In this document: positions 12,713-32,000 of the stretch, one piece after another
Layout of the letters: the number at the start of each line of letters is the position of its first letter
Numbering within the stretch: position 1 is the stretch's first letter
Assembly (NCBI RefSeq): GCF_052324685.1
Contig: NC_135219.1
Coordinates: 19,545,985 to 19,609,984 of the forward strand
From: Brachyhypopomus gauderio
Lineage: Eukaryota; Chordata; Actinopteri; Gymnotiformes; Hypopomidae
Direction: 5' to 3'
DNA: 64,000 nucleotides
Position numbers and translations under genes: made by a program
Notes under the pieces: generated by a model
The model's database searches: none
Told to the model about the DNA's origin: nothing
What the model saw: the letters and a program-made list of their open reading frames with translations, nothing else

Positions 12713-13293
12713 AAGAAATGGAGAGGGAGACAGGAGGACAAGTTAGAAATGGAGAGGGAGACAGGAGGACCCGGTCAGAAATGGAGAGGGAGACAGGAGG
12801 ACCCGGTCAGAAATGGAGAGGGAGACAGGAGGACCCGGTCAGAAATGGAGAGGGAGACAGGAGGACCCGGTCAGAAATGGAGAGGGAGACAGGAGGACCC
12901 GGTCAGAAATTGAGAGGGAGACAGGAGGACCCGGTCAGAAATGGAGAGGGAGACAGGAGGACCCGGTCAGAAATGGAGAGGGAGACAGGAGGACCCGGTC
13001 AGAAATGGAGAGGGAGACAGGAGGACCCGGTCAGAAATGGAGAGGGAGACAGGAGGACCCGGTCAGAAATGGAGAGGGAGACAGGAGGACCCGGTCAGAA
13101 ATGGAGAGGGAGACAGGAGGACCCGGTCAGAAATGGAGAGGGAGACAGGAGGACCCGGTCAGAAATGGAGAGGGAGACAGGAGGACCCGGTCAGAAATGG
13201 AGAGGGAGACAGGAGGACCCGGTCAGAAATGGAGAGGGAGACAGGAGGACCCGGTCAGAAATGGAGAGGGAGACAGGAGGACAAGTTAGAAAT
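12713..13293. repeat. 32-bp minisatellite, about 18 copies
   Basis: The unit is 32 bp, beginning atggagagggagacaggagg and continuing acccggtcagaa. The units are nearly identical; one (near 12908) has aaattgag in place of aaatggag. The first and last units both carry acaagttaga where the interior units have acccggtcag. Because 32 is not a multiple of 3 and the unit lacks stops, all three plus frames stay open and give the same 32-residue periodic peptide, so the 208-codon ORF here is not a gene. It lies upstream of both the unrecognised gene and churc1. Confidence 0.97.
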
Positions 13294-13444
13294 GTGGAGG
13301 GAAGAGCTTCTCAAAGGATAAACCACAAATAACGAAGCTAGGAAACATTTAGTTAAAAAAAATGTCACAGATGAGCCATCACTTAGAGTAAATTCAATTT
13401 TACAATTTTGTGAGTGCTTAACACACATAATAATAAAAAAATTA

Positions 13445-13596
13445 GTGTTTAACCCACCTCTCTCTTTTGAGTGCTTAACCCACCTCTCTCTTTTGAGTGC
13501 TTAACCCACCTCTCTCTTTTGAGTGCTCAACCCACCTCTCTCTTTTGAGTGCTCAACCCACCTCTCTCTTTTGAGTGTTTAACTCACCACTCTCTC
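13445..13596. repeat. 26-bp tandem repeat, about 6 copies
   Basis: The unit is gtgcttaacccacctctctc followed by ttttga. The last copies drift (gtttaactcaccactctctc). It lies 150 bp beyond the 32-bp minisatellite, so this intergenic interval has two unrelated arrays. The remaining sequence up to 14668 shows nothing I can support as a gene. Confidence 0.95.
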
Positions 13597-14668
13597 GAAT
13601 GGATGAAAGCAGATGTGACATTTCTGCATGTTCTTCTTTTTGCATTTCATGTTTCAGTGTTGAGTTTGACCTCTTCCTCAAAACATGGACACATTACCCT
13701 TAAAAACATGTATTGAAAGCTCATGTCTTCACACAACTTTAACAAAAGTTTCAAATGTGTATACACAATACATGAATCACATTAACAGATCAGTTACTGC
13801 AAATTCCAGAGCTGGTGTTTCCTGGAGAAAAGGATAGAAAAGTGCACAAATATAGTGATAATTTACATTAAATTACACTCCATTTACACTACAATGGCTG
13901 TTGTAGATGGATCTAGCTAACCAACATCCCTGATCACATATGGCTGGTTGCACAGGGGACACTTTATGTGAAGATGAATTCATTCTATGCTGATGGTGTA
14001 GTCTATAGCATATAAAGTACACCGTCAGTGGGGCTGTGAACAGCCTTAGACTCCAAGGCCAATGTTTACATCTAAAGAGATCTTGTTTTAAAAGTGAGCT
14101 TGGAAGGAGACGGGATTGGCACACCAGACCTCACTGTCGATCCCTCTGGAGGGGTCAGTTTAGTGAAACAATAATAAAGACAGGTGCCAACCTGATGACC
14201 CTTGTGAAGAGCTTGTAAAGTTGTGAGGTTTAGGTTTCTTTTATGAAAACAAAGAGCCTATGTGAGTATCTTAACATTATCTTGTGAAAAATTAAAATTA
14301 TGTGCTGAAGTTACCTCCACATTCATTCAGGTTCACTGTCAACCATAATATATACCATAATATATATTGTAATTTACCCTCAGACCAGCATAAACAAACG
14401 TTTCTGTTAATTATCAGCAAAGTTGCAGACATTATGCTCACCTAGTGTATTATTTAATATGTTTAAGGACATCATCCAATGTGTCTTTGATAATGTATTT
14501 CATCGAAAGTATTTGTTCTAACCACTTGGTGGCGCTAAAACTTGCAAGATCAACTAATTCTGAGCAAAGAAGAAGAAGAGGAGCATCCGGAAGAGGCTCG
14601 AACGAAACAACATCCAGCTACTTTATATCTGTATTGTTCTTTAGTCTTTTTTAGTGTCTTAACTCACA

Positions 14669-14868
14669 ATGTGCGCCGGTTGTGTGCAGAAAGAATACCC
14701 TGACAGGGTAGGTTAATAATACTTCCCGACTGGCGATAGGTCCGACCTTTCTAATACCATAATTTAATTAAATGGTTTCCTGCAGTAACTTATTTGTGTT
14801 GTTATATAGCCCAGCCACCATTTACTTGCTATGTTTGGACATACTTACATGTAAATGAGGCTTCAGTC

Positions 14869-14904
<36 letters not shown>

Positions 14905-15937
14905 CTACCATACGACTCGTGCTCCGTTAGGCGTGAGCGATACGAATGTTTTACGGTTGTGTGGTTCTTTGTGTTCGCCCTGAAATATATGTATGTGAAT
15001 TATGGCTTTAAAAGTAAATGTTTGGCCAAGCGTGAGTTCAGCTGTTGATTAGGGCGCAATCGACCAGTCACGTGCATCATTAACCAGTGGGCTCGTTATC
15101 ACGTGACTATGCTGCACGTGAGCGCGAGTGACGCTATATTTACTTTAAGTGGCCTTATAATAATAGATGTTGCTATATTTATGGATTAATGTTACTTAAT
15201 TATTTATGGATTAATGTTAAGTACATTTATCTCTAAATCACTAGTTTTGTAATTCTGGCCCACCTATGGATTTGGCTTTCTGAGCAGTTTGTGTTTGTAA
15301 ATCTTTTCCAGCTCTATAATCTAATTTTATTGTTTACAGGGAAACACCTGTCTAGATGATGGATCATATCTAATGAACTTCCTGGCCTGTGCCAACTGTC
15401 AGCAACGAGATTTTGTGCTCATCAGCAACAAAACCATGGTGGATGAAGATGAGGAGGAGATCGTCACTTATCTCCGTAAGTTATTTTAGTAAAAATAAAT
15501 GAGAATGGATAAACCTTGAAATCATACAGGATATCTCTGGGTGGAAAAAAAGATCTCAAGTCACATTTAACTTTCCCACAGACAAGTGCAAGAACTGTGA
15601 TCACGTCATAGCCCGACATGGATACACCTTTTCTGTGGTGGATGATTATCAGGTAATGGCCTTGCTGAGACTACTGTCACCACACAGATTTTCCTTTAAA
15701 AGGACAATCATGAGCACACGGGTTAAAACACATTGCCGTCAGATATTATACGAAAAGAAAACCAAGGAGCAAACAGCGCATTGCACCTTTATTTATTCAC
15801 AGTTTAGGCTTGCACTAAATGCTTTGTCATCTGATCTGTCCCAGGAATACACGATGTTGTGTATGCTGTGTGGGAAGGCAGAGGATTCCATCAGTGTGAT
15901 GCCAGACGACCCAAGACAGTCTGCCCCCCTCTTCTAG
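14669..15937 (+). CDS. churc1: Churchill protein (zinc-binding developmental factor)
   Basis: Four exons, 14669-14707, 15340-15475, 15582-15652 and 15845-15937 (stop TAG), give 112 residues, the length I remember for vertebrate Churchill. Paired zinc-ligand cysteines are all present: CAGC at the N-terminus, CANC, CKNC with HVIARH, and CMLC near the end. The end [20 protein letters not shown] is characteristic. Churchill is a small zinc-coordinating protein reported to act in the FGF response during neural induction. The start is fixed by the short first exon [13 protein letters not shown], matching the family's MCGxC start. Its 3' UTR converges with that of ttbk2; ATTAAA signals lie at 16542-16547 and 16565-16570. 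Confidence 0.97.
14870..14901. repeat. (AT)n microsatellite in churc1 intron 1
   Basis: About 16 uninterrupted AT dinucleotides. Confidence 0.95.
15069..15120. promoter_or_regulatory. Cluster of three CACGTG E-boxes in churc1 intron 1
   Basis: CACGTG palindromes occur at 15069-15074, 15100-15105 and 15115-15120, about 370 bp inside intron 1. The middle one reads ATCACGTGAC. Such sites are bound by MYC/MAX, USF or TFE-type bHLH factors. Three in 52 bp is far above chance, but function is not shown. Confidence 0.5.
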
Positions 15938-18358
15938 AGTGGCGTGGATTAGTAGAAACGGGGAGAGAAAGAGAGAAACGGGGAATCCCTCTAGAGCAGA
16001 TTAGGCCATGTCTGTTCTGGAGTACCAGCGTATGTTCGGGGTTTTCGTTCGTGCTTAGCACCAGAGAATATTAGACTAATTGTAAGCCTCTTAGAAACAA
16101 GCGTTTGTAAATATGCTGATCCTGGAGAACATATCCTAAAGCGCATTGTCCACTGGTATTATTACACTCGTATGAGAATGAACAGGTACCTGCATGTTTT
16201 ACATGAAGGCTCGTAGAGTTTTTGATGTGCTGATCTGTTCCACAAATAGAGCCTGACAGCCTAACTTAGTATTTCTGAATTCATTCCGACGATTTATCCA
16301 TTATGAACCTCATTAGTAAGGACAGTACTCAACTAGATCAGGGTGTTTAAGCAGTGTGCAACCTTAATCTGTAGTATTTCCTAATTGCAGAAGGGATTAG
16401 CAAAGAACAAAACTGTAAGGTTACTGAAAAAGTGTAAACGTAGGCTCATATTGACAGTGTTTTAGAGTGCATATTGCATTCCACTCTTTCACTATTTCTG
16501 CTTGTACAGATACCCATTTATGGTAAAAGTACTGTACTTTTATTAAACTGTATTTCTAAAGTTTATTAAACGGGGAAAAGACCATTTTGTATGCTTTGTC
16601 GAAATTAATAGCAGAAAATAATTGATGCTCCGTCACTTTACAGCTTAACTTTGTCACTTTATCCATTTCACACGTGGGGACAAAATCATCATTAAAGGAA
16701 TTTCAAATAATGGTCAACTACAGCAGTATCTTGCACTTTATTTATTGTGTTTATATGAATACATATACATTCCAACATAGTGACAATTTTTTGCAACTGA
16801 TCCATGTTCATTAGCAAAATACATGAAGCATGAGGTGTTCCTTCCTATTTATACCTATATACAGTTTAGATTCTGTACATTTCTTAAGTAGTAAGCCATG
16901 TTACCATTATGTCACTCTACTGATTAATGTAAAATAAGCACTTTCAGAGGTCAAGAGAGACTATCCAAAACTAAACCACTAGTCTAACTGCACAGTACAC
17001 AGAGTTCTCAGCTATGCCGGTATAAATGTGACACCACCATCGGTCTGAATTTTCTAATTACAGTCTGATAATCAGAATAATTACAGTCATTTGACATGCA
17101 TCACTGCAGAGGCCATTTATCTCTCAAACACATTTCAGTCTTTAAAAAAAATGCAAGACACCATGGAATCATATTCATGTAAATGGGTTTGAATGAATAA
17201 ATACACATTATGCTGATTTTTCCCCCCCAAGTAATATCTTGACTATATAATGTAATATGGTATTCTGTGTTCCAATTATTTGAAGAGTTCCTTGTGCTGC
17301 TGACTTGACAGATACACATCGCAGCTCCGCAATTCATTAAGGTTTTAAAGATGTTGCTGTTAATTATGCTAGCACGATATAGCAAGCACTGAAGAGAGAC
17401 ACTTGGCAAATGCGAAGTGACCGACCCTTAATAAGGCATGAGCCAAGGTCAGCCCAGAGGGAGTAGTTGACCTTCATCGTCATGTTTACGCGTCTAATAA
17501 ATAAATAAATAAATACCCTCTATAGATGATGTAGTTTACAGTACATACATTCCCTGAAATACATATATACACATGCTTGCTTGTATGATACACTGTATGT
17601 CTATGCATACATTGACTTTACACAGCATGGATAGCCAGCATTTGACATGAGAGCTAAATTGAAGTCTAGCTATTCTCAGTGACAAATATAGGTTAGAGTG
17701 GGGGTGGGGTAAAGAGAAATCAAGGACAATGGCAAAACAATGAATGCAGAAAAATAACAACATTTCCACTAACAAACCAATGCCAAATCTGTATTTGGAG
17801 CACTCTATCTGGAAGCATGCATCAAGTTGAGAAAAATACAATGTTTATTCTGACATTTTAGATTGAAAACAATCAAACACGCCAAGCTTCAAATACATAC
17901 TTGACTGTGGTTTGAGCTGAATAATATGTAAACAATAAAAGGATATCTAGAGAAATTGGCACAAAACACGTGAAGCACTTCTCTGAACTGTTTAAGAGAC
18001 AAAAGACAGGGAATGCTTCAGATGGCATTAAAACGGGCTAAAGGCAAGAGACGGAGTGGCATAGGAAATTCAAAGAAGCATTTTAATGCCAGAGGTATGA
18101 TGAAATGGAATACAAACTATGCTTTCAAGTAATCTGACCCATGATTGCTGGCTTTAGCCAATCTCATTTTTTCGTTTCTTCCTCCCACTTCATCTACTGG
18201 TCCTCTCAACTTTATAGGAATGAATTATGCATTGTTTCCATCTTTCTTTCCTCATCAGTACCACGTTAAAAGCTACTTGTAACCGTAAGATCCTTTTATA
18301 ACCAATAAAATCAAGTGAGGCCCATGATAGCAGTCATATATCTTCACCATTATCCCTT
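15938..18358. other. Convergent 3' UTRs of churc1 and ttbk2
   Basis: AT-rich sequence without exon-like coding potential. Plus-strand poly(A) signals near 16542 and 16565 suit churc1. A reverse AATAAA (tttatt, 16741-16746) could end a roughly 1.6-kb ttbk2 3' UTR. The minus-strand ORFs at 17101-17409 and 17536-17841 resemble no family I know and fall inside that presumed UTR. Confidence 0.5.
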
Positions 18359-25642
<7,284 letters not shown>

Positions 25643-28600
25643 CTTGGTGCTCAAGCGCGTACTGAGCACGTCCAACGGTGATCAGCACCGGGCATCAGTG
25701 ATGCAGGCTCCTCACTGGAATTCAAAGCAACGCATGCACTATAAACACAACAGTGGAACGGCGCAACAATTCATGCATGTGCCAAGGGAAAGGCCCTGAA
25801 AAGGTGGTACCTCCTGTTGGCTAAAGGCACAAAAGATCATGAAGATCATAAAGATCATGCCCACTGAAGAATACATAACAGAACTGCACTTGGATGAACC
25901 TAATTAAACTGCGTTCCCGCTGAAAAGCACAAGCGAGATCTGCTGAAGGAAGGTGTAGTTACTCTTTACTTCACATCTTTAGGAACATAGAGCAAAATTG
26001 CTTTGTGAAATATCAGCAAATCCTGGAGAGTATCTAATTGTCTCGCAGACGGTTCACCTTTACTCATGGTGCTTTTGTCACACGTTACATGGACACTAGA
26101 GGTGTGAATTTAAGGCATGTTAATATTCAATCATTTAAGAGAGAAGCAGATTTAAAGACTCTAAATTGTAAACAAATTAAAACTAAATCAAATGTAACTG
26201 ATTACAGCATATTAAAGTGCAGGACTAGGTAGATACTATATTAGGCAAAGCTAGCCTTCATTCAATAGAACAAGTCTGCGTACAAAAACAATTAGCTAGT
26301 CAGCCAACAATTAAATAACTGCTAACTTGCCTTTACACAATCCTGACTACAATTATGACTGCAATGTCAAAACAGCATTTTCTAGTTAATGTAGCACGAA
26401 TGATTACTGCAGTTCTTGCACAGGGGTATACAGTATATGCCCCATCAGGGGCGCTACTATAACACAGTAACCACTGAACAGAGATGTCACCACCCTTTAA
26501 CGTCAGACTGTGATTTCAAGAAAACATCAATAACCTAGGATACATTGAAAACTGGCATAATAAAATACCAACTGTGCAACTGGCTCACAGGAAGAGAAAA
26601 AAGGCCGACAAACGTCAGATTTGATGGAGGCAGTGTTGCAAGCCAACAGCACACTGGAAGAATGTGTCGTTCTCGCCAGCCGCCTGTTATTACCACGGTG
26701 ACAGTCCGCTGCTGGTGTTATTACGGCTAGCTAGTACGGCACTGCGGAAGAATTGGTCAAGAAACAAATTCGCCGTTATAACGAGTAATAAAACATTCCC
26801 CCTATTTTACCAGCCCATGTTTGTACACTACTTCATTCAGTGCTCTTCACTGCGATACCACGCAGACACAAGCTGAAACGGTAAGCTGTACGTTTTAGCC
26901 AGCTAGCCGCACTAGCTAGTTGGAACACAAGCGCGCGCTCGGCTCACGCGGCGCTAGCGCGAGCTCACTTGTGACGCGAGAGAGCACGAGCACCTTGGCA
27001 ACGTAAACGCGCATCGTTCCAGCTAGGCTAATTCCGCGAGGGAACTGACGCGGTGGCCAATTAGCTAGCGGGCTAACTGCCGCTAGCTAGCTACTTTATC
27101 CCGCCAAGTATCCAAACTCGGCAGCTAACCAGCCAATTAGCTAGTAATTTAGGGACATAGTAGTAAACGGTTATGGTTTATATAGCTAGCAGCTAGCATA
27201 ACACGGCTAACCAGCCAGGCTAACGCGAGCCTACCTCCTGTAGCAGGCGCGAGCCAAGACCCGTGTACCTCAGAGGACTTCAGGACATCACCGCGCTCTC
27301 CGCGAGACTCAGCGACACGGCGACGAGGGTGAAACGTAAATTCCATAACGTGCCAGGCTAAATAAATGAATAAATAACGAAAAACCGCGACTGCGAGTGA
27401 AGAAGTGATGGTGTTTCTTAACGGTAAGACTCCTCTGGCAGCGTCTCGGTCGGTGTGACGTCACCCCGAGCGCCCCGTTTCTATGGGCATGTGACGTCAC
27501 GGCGAGGCGCGCGCGCGCGCGCGCTTCCAGATAACAAAGGTTTCTATGGACAAGTTTTAATTTAAATGGTTTTGGAAGACGTGTCATTTACTCTATGAAA
27601 TGGAAAGGGATTAAATGCAGCAAATGCATTACAATTTGACTCTAAATTCAAGTATTGGTCAGTATTGGTATTAGTTATACCGTCAGGACTAGTGTTTAGA
27701 ATCTGCTGTGCGGTTGTACATATACAAGTGCATTATTGCTGTATTTCTCAAAATTGAATTAATTAGCTATTTAAATGTGTTGACAGGCCTACTGGATTGT
27801 CTAAATACCCCCAGAAATGATGGACTTCTAATTGGACTTCTACTATCAGTTGTAAACAATGCAATAACAATCTTATACTTCTAAAGGCATTACTTGATAT
27901 AAACCAATGAGGTAAAAAACCAAACAAACAGCATTAAATCATTTGTGATTTTCCTTTAATTCTAGAGACTAAACGACAATTTTACGTTCTAAACTATTTC
28001 TACTGCTAAAATTTAGATGTATATATCATTGTAGTTTTACATAACTTGTATTATATTAACATAGCCACCATTTTGCCTCATAAATATGGTCTTTAAGAAA
28101 GAAAAGAAACAGTGTACCATTTAACTACATTTTTATATATAAACATGATAGGACTACCTTAGTAATTTGAGACAATGTTTAAAAAAGTTGCAGCACGGCA
28201 GCAGAATGTCTACCAAGACCGTCTCATCTTTCATATGAAATGTTCCAGTGCAATTTGGCCTTAACAAAATGTAAAAATCGAGCTCATCACAGGTTCTCAG
28301 ATAACAAATATGGCATCACATGACACTAAATATATCTCAATCATAGTTTGTTGCACAGACTGAATGACAGATTGAATTAAAACTCATTTCATTACTAGTG
28401 CACAGACTGAATGACTGATTGAATTAAAACTAGTTTCATTATTTATTATGAAAATGCCCAGTCCATTAAATTTACCAGAGCCAAATAAACTTTAAAACAA
28501 GCAAAATAATCAAGTTACACAAAAATTTATGTAAATGCAGAACTGGCTCTATTTGGCTCCAATTGTGTGTCTAATATTGTCAACACTACACTGTTACACA

Positions 28601-28793
28601 GACTGATAGAAGACCATACATAATTACACAACCCAAGTTAATACATATACATGTATAAAAACTCCACATTTTAAAGGCAGCATGTGTTCTTGATCAAATC
28701 TGTGCATAAAAAACAAATGAAGACCAGTTTTAAAATGCAATGACCAGGCAGCCATAGCACAAACAACATAAAGCATACTGGGCATTTGACGTT
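25643..28793. other. ttbk2 5' region and promoter; intergenic DNA toward slc35f6
   Basis: Sequence at 26880-27540 is CpG-rich, with many GCTAGC-type motifs. A plausible ttbk2 non-coding first exon ends near 27236 (minus-strand CAGGAG before gtaggc). Beyond 27540 the DNA is AT-rich with no genes seen, up to the slc35f6 3' end. Confidence 0.45.
27456..27499. promoter_or_regulatory. Two palindromic CRE sites (TGACGTCA) in the ttbk2 promoter
   Basis: Perfect TGACGTCA octamers at 27456-27463 and 27492-27499 have starts 36 bp apart. A (GC)9 alternating tract follows at 27507-27524. CREB/ATF proteins bind this octamer. The location, in a CpG-rich region just upstream of the likely ttbk2 5' exon, fits a core promoter. 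Confidence 0.65.
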
Positions 28794-28799
28794 TTTATT
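28794..28799 (-). terminator. slc35f6 poly(A) signal
   Basis: Reverse-strand AATAAA, about 220 bp beyond the slc35f6 stop codon. This gives a short, plausible 3' UTR. Confidence 0.5.
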
Positions 28800-29020
28800 A
28801 TTAATTAAAAAGATGTACATTTTTAAACAAGTTTTATGTACTGACACGCATCCCTTTTATATATTCAAACCCGCCGTTATGTTAGAAATCTTTACACCTC
28901 TTTAGGTTCCTTGCTGAACCTAGTACAGAGCTGATGCAAAGTAACTAGACAACACACCTGAACAGAGGCATCAAAAAGTTAAGAGTCCAGTCTTTTACTA
29001 GCAGTCTTTCCCAGGCATCG

Positions 29021-32000
29021 TTAGCTATCCTCTGCGGCTCTGTCACCCAGCAGTCTCTCTCTCTCGGCCCCGTCTCCTTCACCCGGCCCTGGCTCTCCAG
29101 CGAAGCATGGCAGCTTAGCCATTAGGGGCTTATGGAGTCCGTTGTAGAGCCCGGTACCCACCAGCAGGATGAAGAAGCCCAGGATCTGCAGGCCATGGAA
29201 GGTCTCCCAGCCCAAGGCCAAGCTCACCACCCAGATGATCAGCGTTCGCAAGCTGTCCAGCACCATACGGGTGGTGGCGCTGATCTCTTTGGTGACGCTG
29301 ATGCCGGCGAAGTTAAAGAAGGCGATGCTAACCGTGTTGCCGAGAAGGGCCACGATGAGGAGAGGAGCGTGGCCGATCTGGCAGAACGCGTCCAGCGCGT
29401 CTTCCAGGACATGCCGGGGGTTGTTGGCGAAGCTGCCCACGGGGATGTAGAACATGGGGATTAGGAGGATGGTAAGGATCACAAAACCGAAGAACCCTGG
29501 CACAGAATGAGGAGAAAACATGCCATGTTACTGTAGGAAATGCTAGCAAATGAGTAACGTAACAAGGATGCAGAGAAAGAAGCTAGTCATCCGAGATAAA
29601 AATTAATAATTTATTGAGGTTGTTTAGTGCAATTTAACATTGACTTGAGAAATAACAACATTTACCCTCGGTCCCCACTGCTTTGAGAGGATGAACGTTG
29701 TGCTTATAAACAAATTTCTCTTCAAGGACCATCTGTACAGCAACAATAATCTGAGCTATGATGATCAAAAGGTCACCTGCAGATCATAGGTCAATCATAG
29801 GTTCAATATATAATATTTAAATACAAACAAACTAACAAAAAAAAACATTAGACTAATACACATCCGAATTCTAAAATGAAACCCCTTTAACACTATACAT
29901 GGATTTGAACACCAAGCATTATTACCTGTGATGACCTCACTCAGTTTGTGCCCATCATTTCTACTGCCGCTCACGAAGTCTGCAAGCCCGACCACCACGA
30001 GGCCCAGGATGGTAACTAGAATCCCAATCCACTGACTGGGTTGCAATCGTCGGTCCAGGAAGGCCACAGACAACAGCCCGGTAAAGATAATGACAGCCCC
30101 TCGCAACATCTGGAAACTGGAGGCACTGGTCATGTTGAGTGCTACATACAGGTAGAGATATGAACACATGTTATGGGATAACAGGGTGGACATTTAAAGA
30201 AAAATGGTAATTTCAGGATTCATGAACAAATGTGAGAGGCGGCTCATACTGCTTCCAGCTGATTTGCGAGGTGGCTCCTGCTTACCAACATACATAATGG
30301 AGGTTCCTACCAGGTCACAGAGAGCAGGAGGGAGGAAGAGTATGGGGTTGAAGCTCTGGCCAGGATCCACGGTGGGCTCCGGTTTGCGCCGATCATGACA
30401 GAGGAGAATGTAGAAAACGACGAGGCAGCTCAGCTCCCCCAAAAACATGAACACTGCCTAGAAGGAGAGAGAGAGAGGTGTGATGGAGAGAGTGGTGTGA
30501 CAGAGAGGGTGGAGTGGTGATGGGTGGAGAGAGTGGTGTGGTGGAGAGGGTGGAGTGGGTGGTGTGGTGGAGAGGGTGGAGTGGGTGGTGTGGTGGAGAT
30601 GGTGGAGTGGGTGGTGTGACAGAGAGGGTGGAGTGGGTGGTGTGGTGGAGATGGTGGAGTGGGTGGTGTGACAGAGAGGGTGGAGAGGGTGGTGTGACAG
30701 AGAGGGTGGAGAGGGTGGTGTGACAGAGAGGGTGGAGAGGGTGGTGTGACAGAGAGGGTGGAGAGGGTGGTGTGGTGGAGAGGGTGGTGTGGTGGAGAGG
30801 GTGGTGTGACAGAGAGGGTGGAGAGGGTGGTGTGACAGAGAGGGTGGAGAGGGTGGTGTGGTGGAGAGGGTGGTGTGGTGGAGAGGGTGGAGTGGGTGGT
30901 GTGGTGGAGATGGTGGAGTGGGTGGTGTGGTGGAGATGGGTGGTGTAGTAGAGAGGGTGGAGTGACGGAGAGGGTGGAGTGGGTGGTGTGGAGAGGGTAG
31001 AGTGGTGGAGAGGGTGGTGTGGTGGAGAGGGTGGAGTGGTGGAGAGGGTGGTGTGGTGGTGTGGTGGAGAGGGTAGAGTGGTGGAGAGGGTGGTGTGGTG
31101 GAGAGGGTGGAGTGGTGGAGAGGGTGGTGTGACAGAGAGGGTGGAGAGGGTTGTGTGGTGGAGATGGGTGGTGTGGTGGAGATGGGTGGTGTAGAGAGGG
31201 TAGAGTGGTGGAGAGGGTGGAGTGGTGGAGAGGGTGGAGTGACGGAGAGGGTGGAGTGGGTGGTGTGGTGGTGATGGGTGGAGTGACAGAGAGGGTGGAG
31301 AGGGTGGTGTGACAGAGAGGGTGGAGAGGGTGGTGTGACAGAGAGGGTGGAGAGGGTGGTGTGACAGAGAGGGTGGAGAGGGTGGTGTGACCAAGAGGGT
31401 GGAGAGGGTGGTGTGACAGAGAGGGTGGAGAGGGTGGTGTGACAGAGAGGGTGGAGAGGGTGGTGTGACCAAGAGGGTGGAGAGGGTGGTGTGACAGAGA
31501 GGGTGGAGAGGGTGGTGTGACAGAGAGGGTGGAGAGGGTGGTGTGACAGAGAGGGTGGAGTGGTGGAGAGGGTGGAGAGGGTGGAGTGGGTGGTGTGGTG
31601 GAGATGGGTGGAGAGGGTGGTGTGACAGAGAGGGTGGTGTGGTGGAGAGGGTGGAGTGGTGGAGATGGGTGGAGAGGGTGGTGTGACAGAGAGGGTGGTG
31701 TGGTGGAGAGGGTGGAGTGGTGGAGATGGGTGGAGAGGGTGGTGTGACAGAGAGGGTGGAGAGAGTGGTGTGGTGGAGAGGGTGGTGTGACAGAGAGGGT
31801 GGTGTGGTGGAGAGGGTGGAGTGGTGGTCAACAGTGACCGGAATGACCAACAATGTGAACAGAACAAAAAAAGAAAAAAAAAAAACAAGAAGAAGAAGCA
31901 TTGACGTAGAGGAGAGGAACAAAGACGAGTCAGCAGTATTCATTCTGAACAACTCCAGTACATATAGTCTACAACTCAGCATCACAGGAAACCTGGGCCT

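Noticed and set aside
12706-13332. 208-codon ORF of a repetitive Arg/Glu/Gly peptide
   Set aside because: Stop-free 32-bp minisatellite; all three frames give the same peptide and there is no splice or start context.
30393-31985. 530- and 476-codon minus-strand ORFs rich in His, Pro, Leu, Ser, Thr
   Set aside because: They are made of the intronic minisatellite, overlap the slc35f6 exon 3 in the wrong frame, and have equivalents in more than one frame.
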